A DNA stretch of 64,000 bases from Apodemus sylvaticus (GCF_947179515.1 NC_067488.1:37803342-37867341); one strand, 5' to 3'. Numbered from the stretch's first letter, positions 1 through 12,715 are shown. Notes: generated by a model not told the origin, from the letters alone. A program made the numbers and translations.

Positions 1-1086
1 TAATTCATCCTTATACCCAATAAGGACTGCTTGAGAGCCTTGTATGAGTCAGACCCACATTCCCTGCCCCAGTGTGTGTATGCTGATCATGACAAAAATT
101 AGATGAATAAAAACAAACATTTCTTGCCCAGAGGAGGAAAATAAAAGCAAAAAGACCCTTGTTTTTGGCCAGCATGCAGGGGGTGAGGAGGGGTAGGTGA
201 GGGGTGTTGGTTGCCTATGTTTCTGATTTTTGTTCAATTTTTGATATTGAGAAAATAATTGGACCAATCAAATTAGTGAACTGACAGATAAATGTGCTGA
301 ATGAATTTACTCTGTTTGACCTCTACTGCCATGCAGAATGTTACTTGATTCATTTTCTGAAGGAGAAGAAGCCTTCACTGGTTATTGAGTCCCCCACTCA
401 CTGCTGGCTCTTGCCAGGATACTTGAAGCTGAGATTTGCACACGGGGCCAATGCTGCTTCTGCTGTACCCACACCTCACTGTCACATTGAGATTATGGAC
501 AGCTACTTTCTCCCTGTTGCTTTCCTTTGCCTGGAAGGCATCAACACCAACTCCATGCTTGGTTTTCAGGGCACCTTAGGAGGACTGGCCGAATGCAGGA
601 GACGAGCATTGTCATAGGCACACACCTCCACCAAGAGATGCCTACTGTGAAGGGCTCAGACTACAAATGTGGTCTCTTAATTTCACCTCTGTTATTTATT
701 GGAATATGCTTTCAGATTAATAGCCAAACTGAAGGATGTTCCCCACTTAACCTAGTATTTTGTAATCCCTTGACACAATTGATGTAAAGTGCTTGACAGC
801 TGTATGCTGTAACTCAGACATCACTGAAGCAAGGAGGAAAAAGGCTTCCTCCCTCACTTATGGGAGCTTGTCATAGCAGCTTCTCAACTGTTCCCTCCTA
901 ACCTCGTCCTGCTCTCTTGACTCAACTGCAACTTCATTTCCTCTTCAAGTCACACCAGTACAGCTTGTTGGTCTCTGACACATGTCTGGACACTGGTTGT
1001 TGTTCTCTAACTGTTTGAAACATCGATGGCTAGTCAGTTGTATGTGTAAAGGTATATTACAAAAACAAAACAAAAACAGCCTTCAA

Positions 1087-1139
1087 CATTTTTCTTTTCT
1101 TTCCTTCCTTCTTTCTTTGTTTCTTTGTTTCTTTCTTTG

Positions 1140-1170
<31 letters not shown>

Positions 1171-1204
1171 TTTTTTTTTTGTTTCTTTGTTTCTCTTTCT
1201 TTCA
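1087..1204. repeat. (TTTC)n/(TTTG)n simple repeat
   Basis: The + strand is almost purely pyrimidine, with interspersed G in TTTG units and an inner run of T around 1169-1180. It looks like a compound tetranucleotide microsatellite. It also creates the low-complexity Phe/Leu/Ser ORF across this stretch, which is not a gene. Confidence 0.9.
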
Positions 1205-1579
1205 TAGGATAAGCATTCTAGAAAAACTTCAAATCTGGGAGCCCTGAATAATAAAAAAGGTTGGTTTTCATCTTAGATCATGTGGGAAAGCAGTCTTAGT
1301 GGGCCAGCTGAGCTGTTCCACTTTGGTGGAGTAACCCTGAACCAGTTTGTGAACTGAGGGAGGGCATTTCCTGCTCTTCACCCTCACTTCCCATTTCCAG
1401 CACCTGGGGTGTTGTCTGGCTTGGCTTGATCTTTAGCAATCGCTGACTCCATGGAGGGGTGTGAAACACCATGAGGAAGGAAGGGCAGGTTTTAGAAAGT
1501 TGCCTCCAGCAGCCCTCTGCTGAGGCCTCTGTGACACACAGTCCTTGATGTGGTGTCTCATATTTTAGCATACAGCTGT

Positions 1580-1705
1580 GTAGTACAAATATCTGTTTTT
1601 ACCTGCCTGGGATATCATTCCCTTTCAGGAAGAGAAGCCATGTCCCCACTAGTTTTTCTCTAGTTTCTGGCACACTCTTTAACAATTTGCTGGTGAAACA
1701 GGACT
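1580..1705 (+). repeat. Possible L2 3'-end relic
   Basis: The stretch resembles the 3' end of mammalian L2 in order: a segment like 'CCCCACTAG', then 'CTGGCACACTCTTTAACAAT' in place of the usual 'TGGCACATAGTAGG…CAATAAA', followed by a 'TTTGCTGGTGAAAC'-like end. The match is diverged and was made by eye. Confidence 0.35.
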
Positions 1706-1964
1706 ACCAAGCAAGGTAACCTTTCTTTATGGAGGTCACCACTGACTTGATTAAGGACAGTCCGTGTCCCTGTCTGTGTTCAGTGCTTACCTGTTTTATG
1801 GCACCTTAAGTTGGCAAGAGAAAATGGAAAATTATGAAGAAGAAAGGATAGGGATGAGGACTAAAAGATACCCCAATAACCCAAAAATAATTAGAGGACA
1901 TCAGACCATCCCTGTGTCTGAGGAGAGTTCTTCTGCAATTCAGAAATGAAATTCTAAAGGTGTC

Positions 1965-2052
1965 CTTGAGACTGGGGACTTAGCTCATTTGCATAGCATA
2001 CCTGCAGCCTTGGATTTGATTCCTGACACTACAATGAATAAGAATTTTTAAA
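1965..2052 (+). repeat. Old ID-like (tRNA-derived) SINE
   Basis: The sequence 'TGGGGACTTAGCTCATTTGC' corresponds to the ID/tRNA-Ala start with the A-box (GGGGATTTAGCTCAG). It is followed by a degenerate B-box-like 'GGATTTGATTCCTGACAC' and an A-rich end. It is diverged and not expected to be active. Confidence 0.6.
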
Positions 2053-2235
2053 AGTCCTTAACAGATATTCAATAACAAAAATATAGCCCTCATTTGATTA
2101 TATTTAACCAGCTCAGTTTAATTTTTAAAAAATGATTTAGAACTTATTGTTTGTGTGGTTATTTCTAGAGTATATATGAAGATAGGGTATCATGCAGCTG
2201 TTTATTTACACCTAGCCTGTAGGAGCAATGCTGGT

Positions 2236-2270
2236 TGTGTTTGTGTGTGTGCGCACGTGTGTGCGTGTGT

Positions 2271-2302
<32 letters not shown>

Positions 2303-2310
2303 TTGTGTTT
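2236..2310. repeat. (GT)n microsatellite
   Basis: A GT-rich run with GC and GT interruptions (GTGTGCGCACGTGTG) precedes a pure GT stretch around 2276-2301. The CG-containing alternating part could take up Z-DNA. Confidence 0.9.
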
Positions 2311-5249
2311 ATTTGAAATCCTGGCATACTTGATGCTTTGTTAAGAAAGCCTGTCTGGATGCTTGAGACAGTACATCTTCTTCATACGTATTCTAAAATA
2401 CAAAGGCATTCTTGTACAGACCCAAGAAAGACAATTAATGTTGTCATTAATTTTGCTATATAGAGAATTCTTCTGAAGAATATAGAAAGAGGATGCTCAG
2501 GGATGTCCTGATGAAATTGGATAGTTTTTTTTTCCCCCTAGATAAGTGTTGGAGAACTGCATCACCTGAGATGCCTCTGAGCCGTGTTTTCATCAATAGT
2601 CACAATCACAAAGGATTCTCTTACTCAGTCACCCAGAAGAGTGCCTGCTGTCTGATAGTCTGATAGTGTGTGTGTGTGTCTAAGATTACCATCCCCAAGA
2701 ACTCAGGTGGCATGTGTCGGAGCTTCAGGTAGAGTGGCTAGCCATGGTCAACTCAAAGCCTCCCCTTGAGTAGACTAACAAATATTCCAGAAAAGCAAAG
2801 TTGTTCACCATTGCTATTTTTTTTTCAAAAATGCAGAAAATAGATAATGGTGTGTTTTTGGTCTTTGAGTGCACACCAGGGCCTTCTTGCACTCTGCTTC
2901 AAGGTAGAAAAATTAGCCATAATTATAGTAACCCCACATCTCTTTTTCCGGAGAACAAGAAGTTCCTTTTCCCCTGTGACACCAATCTATTTCTTATACC
3001 CAAATGATTACATAACTAAAACTTTAATTAGTATAATCTATACTGTTTTCACTGTGAGCACTTTAACAATTCAAAGTGCGATCACACAGGAAGACAGGCC
3101 TAGCAGAGCCTACCATCCCTGCAGACTGGGGGCATGCTCCTTTTTGGTCACAGTAAAAGAAAAGACACAGATGGGCAAGCATGCATCCCTGCTGTATATG
3201 GAAACTTTCTGTCCCTGAAGGATCTTATCAGTAATCTGCAAAAGGGAAAGGCTCTCTCGGAGCTGCTTTTATAGCAGAGTTTCTTCTGTTGGTGCAACCT
3301 AAGCACTCATTGGTCAGTGCTGGGAGGAGGAAGCTTGGTCAGGGTCGTATTCCTGCTGTTGCCAGGCTTCACTTTTGCTCAGTATACGCGGGTTTCCTGG
3401 CACACCAAACTCTGGACAGTAACTGGTATCTTACAGTTTATCTTAGTTGGGCACAAGCTCTCTTAAGTTATCACAGATCCTACAGGTTACCCCACAACAG
3501 TCTCCCTTCCATTTCAAAATCCAGTCCTTAGTAAGTGAGGATCCTCTGGCTACCCATAGTTTCTGTCTGACATGGCCACACATGACAAGAGCCACAGTCA
3601 ACTGTTCAGGTGTTCAAGTTGTCAGAGCAACCCTGACTTGCTGACCTATTACTGATTTATTATTTATTGTGACCGATGTGTTACTTTGGACATAAGTAAC
3701 ATTTCTGCTTTAAAGAAGTATTCCTCTATTTGGAACCAAATATTTTCAACCACACAGGATGGCTGCAAGCATGGATTCAAGTCACTATGCATGACATGTC
3801 CAGCAATAACAAAGTTATGTGAAACCTTTGTAGCCATAGTTTACATACATATGTTGTCCCTCTCTCCAATGGAGGCGAGAGAAACTGGTTTAGAATTCTA
3901 CAGGTGTCCCCAGGATGAAGCTGAGTGTCTGTCCTGTCCCATGACTGACTGCTGAGCTACCAACAGCCTTGTGTTCCCAGCGTGCCAGTTTGCAGATCTC
4001 CCTTTGCTTTGAGCTAGGGCACTCCTCAACCACACAGAGACCTGAGCAAGGCAAGCCTTTCCACAGCTCTTGGCTTCCTTGAATGCCTTCTCCAGTCTTG
4101 CTCTCTCCACTCCAACAGAAGCCTCTTCCTCATCAGGCATTATGTCAAAGGCCAAAAAAAGAAAAGAAAGATTGAATTTGAAGATCTGAATTGCCTTAAT
4201 TGTTTTAAATTGTAGAACTGAACAACTTTATCCCATAAAATAGAGTAAATGTGCACTGAGCGTAGCAGGGAAGTTAATGTTGTATAGACACACATAAAAA
4301 GAGCTGACGAAAACAACCAGGAGGGAAAACAGGTCAATTCAGAAGGCTTTCCGTGGGAGCAAAGGACCAAGACCAACAGTGCCAAAGCTTAACTCTGTGA
4401 GGAGCAAGGCCAAAGGAATCCATGCTCACTAAGGCAGGCCATTTTGAAAGTTTGGTGATTTGTCTCCCTAACCTGGTGTTACTTTGGGGGCTTTATAAGC
4501 AGCTCAGCTCCAGTGACAGGAACTGGAGCATGAGTGGCTGCTTTCTTGCTTACAAACTCCCAGGACGCTGGGCTGCCCAGTTTGTATAGATTGCAGCGCC
4601 ACCTCTTTGTGGGCAGTAGACTGTGGGTTCCTTCCTTGCCTTTATTTTTATCTTTATGTGCAGGAGCCTTTCTCGGGGGCTTCACAGTTTAAGAGATAGC
4701 ACCTAATGGTACCAGAGGTGACCATTACTGTGCTATCTAATTCTCAGGTCATGGCTATGTCTTCATATACTCTCCCACCTTCTTAATGAAGTAAAATGGA
4801 TTATTTTAAGTCAGTTTTAGTGAACATTAGAGGGTTCATTCAGTGTACTAAGAACTATGAAGCACTAGTGCCATTTAATGAGGAATCTATTATGCTAAAG
4901 GCTAACAGGATATTCTGCATCCTTTCGCATACACATGTTTTGTTTTTATCCTTGCCTTAGGGGATGGAGAGTCTTTTCTCTTTGCAGATCCTACTGATAC
5001 AGCAGCTGGCAGATCTGAAGTCTGGCTCCATATCTATAACTTTGCCCAGCTTGAGGAGTCTATAATGGGGTGTTTCTCTATGGACACTGACTTCCCATGG
5101 AGCCAACCCAAGAGAGGGCTAAGGAACTAATTTCATCAAGTAGAAAGCCTCACTTCAAATACAGAAAGCAAGGGTTGAAACAACGATGCAAGCAAACTGA
5201 AGCTGAGTGGTCGTGGATATTGGGAGTATTAAAATAGTTCTGAAAAGAA

Positions 5250-5389
5250 GTTGTTGTATGTACGTGCATGCAGTTTCTCGTCAGCAGGCCAGAGCACAGT
5301 TTACAGGAGTCAGTTCTCTGGTTTCACTGTCAGGTTGTCAAGCTTGGCAGAGAGTGCCTTTACTCACTGAGCCATTGTGCTGGCCCCAG
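5250..5389 (-). repeat. B3-type SINE (reverse)
   Basis: The + strand reads as a reversed B3: 'ACAGGAGTCAGTTCTCTGG', then 'CAGGTTGTCAAGCTTGGCAG', 'TGCCTTTACTCACTGAGCCA' and a terminal 'CTGGCCCC', which is the complement of the tRNA-derived head. It has point changes throughout. Confidence 0.75.
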
Positions 5390-5522
5390 AAATGGCTTTA
5401 AAAAGTAGGATTTGTTGACTCCTTCATGATGCATAGACTTAAAATCTCTTAGAAATTTAATCATAGTATTCTGATTCTGATTCATTTAATTATGATTGAT
5501 TGAGCTTTGAAGCCTGGGCAGT

Positions 5523-5720
5523 GTCTCCTGCGGTCTTTTTGTTGTTGTTTGGATTTTGGGTTTTTTTTCGAGACAGGGTTTCTCTGTGTGATCCTGGCTG
5601 TCCTGGAACTCACTCTGTAGACCAGGCTGGCCTTGAACTCAGAAATCTGCCTGCCTCTGCCTCCCAGAGTGCTGGGATTACAGGCGTGTGCCACCACTGC
5701 CTGGCGTCTCCTGCTGTCTT
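5523..5720 (-). repeat. B1 SINE with target-site duplication
   Basis: This is a full-length B1 in reverse orientation: 'GAGACAGGGTTTCTCTGTGT' from 5570 through 'GTGCCACCACTGCCTGGC' at 5705, with its A tail seen as a T/G-rich run at 5536-5568. It is flanked by a 15-bp duplication with one mismatch (5523-5537 GTCTCCTGCGGTCTT and 5706-5720 GTCTCCTGCTGTCTT). The target on the - strand reads TT/AAGA, typical of L1-endonuclease priming. It is little diverged, so it is relatively young. Confidence 0.93.
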
Positions 5721-6427
5721 AATAAGCTACTATCAGTGGGTAAGCCTGAACTGATATGTAAGTCTCCTGTGTCAGCTTGTGGGGAATTCTGTGTGCAGTC
5801 CTAGAAGTTGGTAAAAAAACGAAGGTCTTAGGTATGCTTCTGTTATCCAACTACAGCAGGCTTGTTAAATAGAGGAGACTATCCTGAAATGGTGTGAAAT
5901 CGACTTGTGTGGTGTTGCCTTGCCTACTTGATAAATGCTAAGGGAAGGCTGTGCTCTGTAAATTAAAGGGACAGCAAAGTCTCCTGAAGTTGATTCTACA
6001 GCTCCAGACTGGCAGAGCCAAGTGTCTTTATCCCTGCATCCTCCCTCCAGATTCCCAGGAGGTAGTGTGCAAGCATCTGCATGCTCCGCAGGGATTTGGG
6101 TGAGTGGTGAGCAGGCTATTGTAAGTTTCACTTGCATGATTGTTTATGCAACTCAGAGGTGCACTCCTGACTGTGCCTTACCTGGAAAGGAAGGACGGTG
6201 CCCAGCAAGCCTCAGATCAGCACCCAGGCAATGTCACGATGACTGCTGAGGGCTAAGAGGAAATGGAATGAGCTAGACCAAAGCTGTTGCTTTCCATATT
6301 CTCGCTCTTATAATGCTGTAGGCTAGAAGAAAGGAGAAAATGAGCAAGAGTGCTAGAGCCAGAGCTAGTGATGCGCCTTTTGTTCCAGCTGCTGCCCTCT
6401 GGCTTGCTGAGCCACCAGTGAAGCCAG

Positions 6428-6435
6428 TGACGTCA
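6428..6435. promoter_or_regulatory. Full CRE octamer TGACGTCA
   Basis: A perfect palindromic cAMP-response element lies in single-copy intron within CAGTGACGTCACGACTCAT. CREB/ATF proteins bind such sites. Occupancy here is not shown by sequence alone. Confidence 0.4.
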
Positions 6436-7027
6436 CGACTCATTTGTGTTTACAATGAATGGGCCTGTGGTACCTCAAGTAACTTCATTTGTGAATGACC
6501 ATGGAACCAGTAGAGCAGCAAGCTCTTTACAATGATTCATGGATTCCATTCCAATTCAGGGGCCCATTGTGTTCTGCATCTGCTTTGAATGAGAGACAAG
6601 GCAGCTGCCCTTTATGGTGGTGACTGTAAAGCCCCCAGCATATCAGACATGCTTTGCCTGCCACTTCAGCAGAGTATTTCCTCACAAGATGTCAGCTGAG
6701 GCTCAAACCCAATAACAGTCTGAGATGCCTTTGAGTAGAAGCAGAGGGCCCCACAGCTCGCCCCGTTCTCTTATGGTCCATTAAAGCTGTACTAGATGGA
6801 AGCTGTTTTGAAGAAAAATGGCCTCCTCACCTGTCACTTGAGAACACTTTACCACTTCTTCCATTGTGCAAGGAATGAACTCTTTTGAAATCTCAGTGCA
6901 GGAACACCAGGGAAGCCATTAGAGAAAGCCAGGCATGTTTCAAATTTACCTGTCACTCCTTAGCATAGACTGTGCATGAAGAGTCAAGATGGAAGAATGT
7001 TCTCACTCACACTTACCTGAAGCTTTG

Positions 7028-7166
7028 GGTTTTGGTTGTTGTTTTATTATTGTTTCTGAGACAGCTGTTATTATATATAGCAGACTGGCCTTGAACTCGA
7101 GACCCGCTCCTCTCTGCCTCCCAAGTGCTGTCTATGATCAGAGGTGTGTGTCACTATGTGGCTTTA
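7028..7166 (-). repeat. Old B1-like SINE (reverse)
   Basis: A T-rich tract is followed by 'CTGAGACAGCTG', 'GACTGGCCTTGAACTCGAGA', 'CTCTGCCTCCCAAGTGCTG' and 'AGGTGTGTGTCACTATGTGG'. This is the order of a reversed B1, with a shortened and diverged middle. Confidence 0.7.
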
Positions 7167-8287
7167 CCTAAAACTAATGCAGACAGATTTTGGAACTTTG
7201 TGCAGAAGAGGGCTTTACTGCCTTTCCCTTTCCTCAGTGCAGCCTGTGCTGGATACTGTTGTCAGGTCACTGATCCCTGTCTGCTTCAACCTGCTTGTTT
7301 TCCATAGTCAACATTTTGATTAAAAAGAGAGCAGATTGTGAAAAGGTTATTTATGAAAATGCATTTGAAAACAAAACGATTGAAAAGCCCACAGATTTAG
7401 ATTTAGATAAAAACATGAGCGTTGTATAATTTCTTGCATTCACTTTAACAGAAGTAAGAGTGAAGAGCAAGAACCCTCAGTTTGTGGAACTGTCGGGTAC
7501 CTCACCAGTCAGGCCTCTCTCTTCCTAAGCTGCCTGAAGAGCTGGCTGATTTCAGGAATGGAAAACTGTACACATTAATTCCACATGTTACATATATGAG
7601 TCCGTGCAGGGGACAGACATGGTTTCTCTCATCTCCTTCATGGTCACTTTCAGCTTAGACTAATCCCTGTGCTAATGTCAGATGGGCCACAGGATATGTG
7701 ATCTCCGCCAGCACTTACCCCCCTCACTTTTATCTGCTTACAACCCGGATTGGATTCCTTCAGGTGGTCAGCCTCTCACATGGATGCACAGTCACCTTAA
7801 CAGTGATTTGGTCTTTCCTGTCTGACAGTTTCCCAATAAGTTATTGATGGCAGGCATGATGCCCCTTTCTAATCACCAGGTCCCCATGTTTGGGAAAGAC
7901 TCTGTGTGATTTCTTGATACAGAGAAAAAAACACAGTTGACTTTACAGATAATAATATACATAGCTAACTTGTGTGTAAAGAATAGAGAGAGGACCAAAG
8001 ACACAAGGTTTATAGAGGATGTAGGATTACCCTCAGGTAGGGAACTGGTATTCCCTAGGAAGTGATAGCCTAGGTTAGCCGGGAGAGATTTCTCTGGAGA
8101 CTCCTATACCCAGAGAAAGCTGTGCTCCACAGGCTAGGAGTTTGATGACAGGTGGGTCGTTGATGAAGTTTGTTGCCCTCTTTCTCCTCATAGAGGTGTT
8201 TTTATGCTGTGGAGTTTATTTGGGGGTAAATAGAATGTGAGGTACATGGCAGGATGTGGGTCCTAAAAGACACTTCAGAGCTATTAC

Positions 8288-8301
8288 ATTCGAATTCGAA
8301 T
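8288..8301. repeat. 14-bp perfect palindrome
   Basis: ATTCGAATTCGAAT is its own reverse complement and contains two TTCGAA blocks overlapping an EcoRI-type GAATTC. An A-rich tract follows. No function is evident. Confidence 0.8.
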
Positions 8302-8429
8302 ATTAAAAAAAAACAAACAACAACAGCAAACACCCTTAGGTAAGAGTTTAAAATGCAACTAAATCACCAACTGGTGATGGCTAGTGAAAGGCTCAGGGGC
8401 AGACATAGTAGTAAACCAGGGGACCCAGC

Positions 8430-8560
8430 TAGCTGGGCTCAGCTCCTAGCTCTGCCTGGGTTCCTCATCTACAAATGGAAATAGTAGCGTTGCTTATCTG
8501 GGGATGTTATGACTATTAGATTATCATATGGAAAGAATTAGGGATTCTATCTGTCCTCCA
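8430..8560 (+). repeat. MIR SINE relic
   Basis: The order matches a mammalian MIR: 'CTAGCTCTGCCTGGGTTCCT', then 'CATCTACAAATGGAAATAGT', then a 'TTATGACTATTAGATTATCA'-type tail corresponding to the MIR 'GTGAGGATTAAATGA' region. The copy is old and diverged. Confidence 0.6.
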
Positions 8561-8983
8561 CAATAAAACGCCAAGTACATCTGCTATTAGCTCAGGCCCT
8601 GTCTCCTTTACCAGCGAGGCCTCTTCTCTCAGGAAGGAAGAACACCATACCAGGTGGGGATAAACAGGGAAAAGGCAGTGGTTTCAGGTCTTGGCTGATT
8701 TGGAATAGTAGGCGTGCCCTGCACAGCTGTGGGAGTGCAAACCTGTACATGTGTGCTTTGGAAAAAGTTTCTACACCACTTACAGCACCACCCTCCCCTG
8801 CTGCAGGGCCCACGGAGCATCTGAAGCAGCTCCCAACAGAGATACCCAAGGGAGTACAGACGGAGGCTCAGTGGGAAACCCATAGGCAAAAACAAGCTAA
8901 GACTGCTGACCCAGGTGGAGGAGATAAACAAGCAACAGCCGGATCATGCACAACAGTGTTTCAAAGCAGGGGCAGGAAGCAGC

Positions 8984-9027
8984 CAGCCTGAGCCCTGTAC
9001 AGCAGCCTGAGCCCTGTACAGCAGCGT
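8984..9027. repeat. 19-bp tandem duplication
   Basis: CAGCCTGAGCCCTGTACAG occurs twice back to back (8984-9002 and 9003-9021) with no mismatch, followed by a partial third unit (CAGCGTGA). Confidence 0.9.
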
Positions 9028-9730
9028 GAATGAGTCCCACAAATCATCACACTGAATGAAAGAAACATGGTCCTAGATAGTAGCTATTCTGACTCTTAAT
9101 TGTTTTTAACATTCAAGTAACTAAAACCCTAGGATGTGTTGGAAATCATGATGGTGGCTTGGGGAGAAGATAGTAACTGCGCAATGACATGGGGTAGTTT
9201 TCAGAACTGTTTATGTCCCATTTCTTTATCTGGATGGTCATTCCTCCTGGTGTGTGACCAGCTGAGCCCCCTCAGTGACAGTCTCTATGCTGAGTACTTA
9301 GGGTTTTCATTTGATGACTCACTTTGCTCTTGAGTAAAACTTTCAAACATTTGATCAACTTGCAAACGAAGAGAGTTGACTGCTGAGCCTGGTGCTGCCT
9401 TTTGAAGCAGAGCAGCTTCAGTGTGGGACTGGGTAGTGACCTGAAGGGTTCTCGGTGAGCTCTGAAAATTGAGCAGGGGAAATTCGTACAGAATTTCACC
9501 AAATGCTTTCAGGTCCACCTCTGCATTGGTGGGCCCACAGCACCTCCCTGTCTCTGTAGAGCTGGCATCGCTGGGCCCGCCTCTTCTGCCAGCCATTACT
9601 CAGACAGCCTACATGTGGAAGCCTGAGTGGGTCCATGACCTCTATCGTGGCAGCCATGGATTCCTTCAGGACGCATCCTTGGGCGCTTACTTAGTGGCAG
9701 ACACTGGGAATAAGGCACCTGTTTTGGAAG

Positions 9731-9865
9731 GGCTCGTGCAGGGTGGGGGCTCGTGCAGGGTGGGGGCTCGTGCAGGGTGGGGGCTCGTGCAGGGTGGGGG
9801 CTCGTGCAGGGTGGGGGCTCGTGCAGGGTGGGGGCTCGTGTAGGGTGGGGGCTCGTGCAGGGTGG
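9731..9865. repeat. 17-bp G-rich minisatellite, eight units
   Basis: The unit CTCGTGCAGGGTGGGGG recurs with exact 17-bp spacing at 9733, 9750, 9767, 9784, 9801, 9818, 9835 and 9852. The units are identical except for C-to-T in the seventh and a truncated eighth. Because 17 is not a multiple of 3, all frames stay open and give spurious ORFs on both strands. Each unit has GGG and GGGGG runs on the + strand. Confidence 0.97.
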
Positions 9866-11084
9866 CAGACAAGACCAGATGTAAGTACTGAGTGTTAGTA
9901 AGAATCTGCTCCCCTGCTGGGTGGCTGCAAGTACTGAAGATGTAGGAAAACCAGCAAACAGAGGACGGTATTTAAATACATAAAACACAGAAAGAAGAAA
10001 AGACGGAGAAAGGTACTGGCTCACCACATAGGCAAAATGAGAGTCTGAACAGTTAACTCATACTTGTGGCTGGTTATCTCTTGTAGCACCCTTTCTCAGC
10101 CCTTCATCCCCTAATCACAGAAATATAATTATCTGTGTGGCTATTTCCTCAGCTTGCCTCACGGGTGGCCCGTTTGCTATCGGTCCAGATGCACAGGACC
10201 AAAGCTGATTTTATGTTTAGTTGGTGCCTTAGGATATATCTGGCTTTCATCCTCTGCAGCCCTGGTTGAGCAGCTGTGAGCTAGTGTTAAATCCTAAGGA
10301 AGGTAGCAGAGAGGCTGATGGGATCTTGGAACAAATCAGCGCTTGGGACCATGGAAGGTCCAACAGGTCTGGGTGAAGCAGCTGGTAAATCCGTTGGGCT
10401 TTAAATTAAAGTCCAGAATGTAGTTCCTCCACAGGAACTGTGAGAGTTGCCTCCTTTGAGTCAAGACTCTCAGGTGGATTCTGATTGCCTAGTTGTCCAA
10501 CAGTGCTGGACACATCAGTCACATTTAGGAGCACAAGCGTGAGGCCAGCCTGAGCTAACTAGTGAGACCCTCTTATGAATGGAAGGCCTTAGCACGTCGA
10601 CACTTTTTAATGCGTGCTCAGAGAAATTATTTCCCCTTTCCTATCATTAACGGCACTTCTAGTTTAACACTTGTTTTCCCATTTATACCTTCCCCTTGCT
10701 TGTAAGATTTCTACCTTAACTGTATCGCTGTTTCTTGGTTCTGTTTTGAGTACCTAGAAAATCCTACCAATGTCCTTCTACTTTGGTTAGGTGCAAAGTC
10801 AGAAGAAGACATTCTGTTAGTGGCTGGCGGGCATATCTCTAAAGACTGTATCAGGGTCTGTACATCCCACAGTGGAAATGCACATACATTTACGCAGTGG
10901 AAATGCAGGCCTTGCATCTCAGGCAAGGCTTTAAGACTTTCACAGAAGTCATGCATGGATAGCTTTGTTTTTTTTCTGATTCGGTGATTCAAGAGTTAAA
11001 AGGGTTAAGTCTTGAAATGAAACAGCAATCTTTACTGGGAAAGCACTGGCCAAACACATTCACCTACTCTTTTTACTGGTTAAT

Positions 11085-11265
11085 CTTAAGCAACCATTGG
11101 AAGTAGTGGGAGCTGTGTTTTGGTTCCCACTTTGGAAATTGCCCAGTTGAGGTTCTGAGGGGTTAGTGACATCTATTCCACAGGTATGTAACCCGCCCAG
11201 AGCCACGTGGCTGTCACATCCTCAAAGCCTGATTGGAGCAGCCTCTTGAGCTCCCTCTTATTATT
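11085..11265 (-). repeat. MIR SINE relic (reverse)
   Basis: The sequence follows a reversed MIR: 'AAGCAACCATTGGAAGTAGT', 'TTGAGGTTCTGAGGGGTTAG', 'CCGCCCAGAGCCACGTGGCT' and a final 'CAAAGCCTGATTGGAGC'. These correspond to the MIR 'GAGGCTCAGAGAGGTTAAG…GCCCAAGGTCACACAGC' order. Confidence 0.55.
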
Positions 11266-12654
11266 GCAATGTCAACAGGTGCCCGTGACATCCCAGAGTT
11301 AAAAAGTCAGATTTGATGCAGGTGCTGTGGGAAGGAAGGTAAAACCACTTTGCTCATGTGTTCACTGTCATTGAAGATGCTGTTGAAGCCACATTGCTAA
11401 GGATATTATTTCCCAGGTTCCAGTTACAATTAATTTGTGAAGTCTTTATTATTTGTTTTATAAACTCAGCATAATCATTGTAAACCTTAAATTTGCTGAA
11501 GCTTTTCACACTGCATCTGTGTGGAAACATCTAACATTTTGAAATGGCCAGTTGTCATCCTAGTTAAAGTGAAGTTATCATAATATCATTATCTCCCTTT
11601 AAAAGGATGCCACACCAAAGCAATATTTTTAATCTTTCAAATTCTCTCAATTTTAAAATGGTTGTACCAGGTTTAAATATTATACTTGATTTTACTTGTG
11701 ACAAAAATAAAACCAGGTAGGCCATGCTGTTTCTCTGTCCTGGAAGATGGCTTCAGAGCAAGTGTTCGTCTCATCTGGACCTGCGCCAGGTTGGGTACAG
11801 TGGTTCAGGAAAGTTTTTCTCTTGTGTCAGGGCGCATGCTCCTCCTGTAGCCTGTTGTCCATGCGGATCCATTGTTCGGGTGCTGTTTCTAAGCAGAAAC
11901 CTCAGATGTGTGCTTGATGAAGGAGCAAGCTTTGTAGTGAGTAGGGATGGACAGTTCATCCCTGTGTGCATTTGAACAGTTTTTGATGACTGTCATCCTG
12001 GCATTCAGAAATAGAATAAAGTTCTAAAGGTCGTCATTTGCAGAGCACAGATGGCTGATACCGAGTGTTCCCCAAACATGGTGTAAATGCAGTCTGAGTA
12101 TCAGGAGTCTCAGCATTGTCATAGGCTCTGTGCCTGCTTGCTTCTGTAGTGCTGCCTCGGTTCACATTCATCTCAAGGAACTATAATTCATCTCAAAATA
12201 CAATAACTATTGTATTTTCTCCTAGTTGGCCATCCACTCCAGCCACTCAGCAGGTTTTGCCCCAGTGCCTGTTCTGTGTCAGGTGGGAGCATGGCTGGAT
12301 TTGCTCCCCACTCCCACTCTCTTTTGCATGCCCTCAGTTATCACCTCTATTTTATTGCTTTAGGGCCTCTTCTTTCTCTCTCATGGTCTCTCTTTTAGTC
12401 CAATGACCTACATACACATATATAAAAACACTTATATGCACAGACATGCATAATTTTAAACCTAGCTTTCACATGTAAGAGGAAACAAATAGTATTTATC
12501 CTGTAGAATCTGGCCAATTAGCTTAGCTTAATGACTAACAGGGAGAAGAGAGAACAAGCTGGGTGATGGGGGAAGGGGGGGATACCAGTTAAAACAGAGT
12601 ATAATGATATGTGCACATGACATGGGTTGGGGCATGGGTGGGAAGGGAAGGACC

Positions 12655-12715
12655 ATAGAGAGGAGGGGAGAGGAGGGCAGAGGAGAGGAGAAGAGAGGAG
12701 AAGAGAGGATAGGAA
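12655..12715. repeat. Purine-rich (GGAGA)n tract
   Basis: The + strand is nearly all A and G, built of AGAGG/GGAGA units, and can be read as a low-complexity purine repeat. Confidence 0.85.

Noticed and set aside
9596..10027. ORFs of 124-143 codons on both strands with Pro/His/Thr-rich or Gly/Arg-rich repeats
   Set aside because: They are produced by the 17-bp minisatellite, which keeps several frames open.
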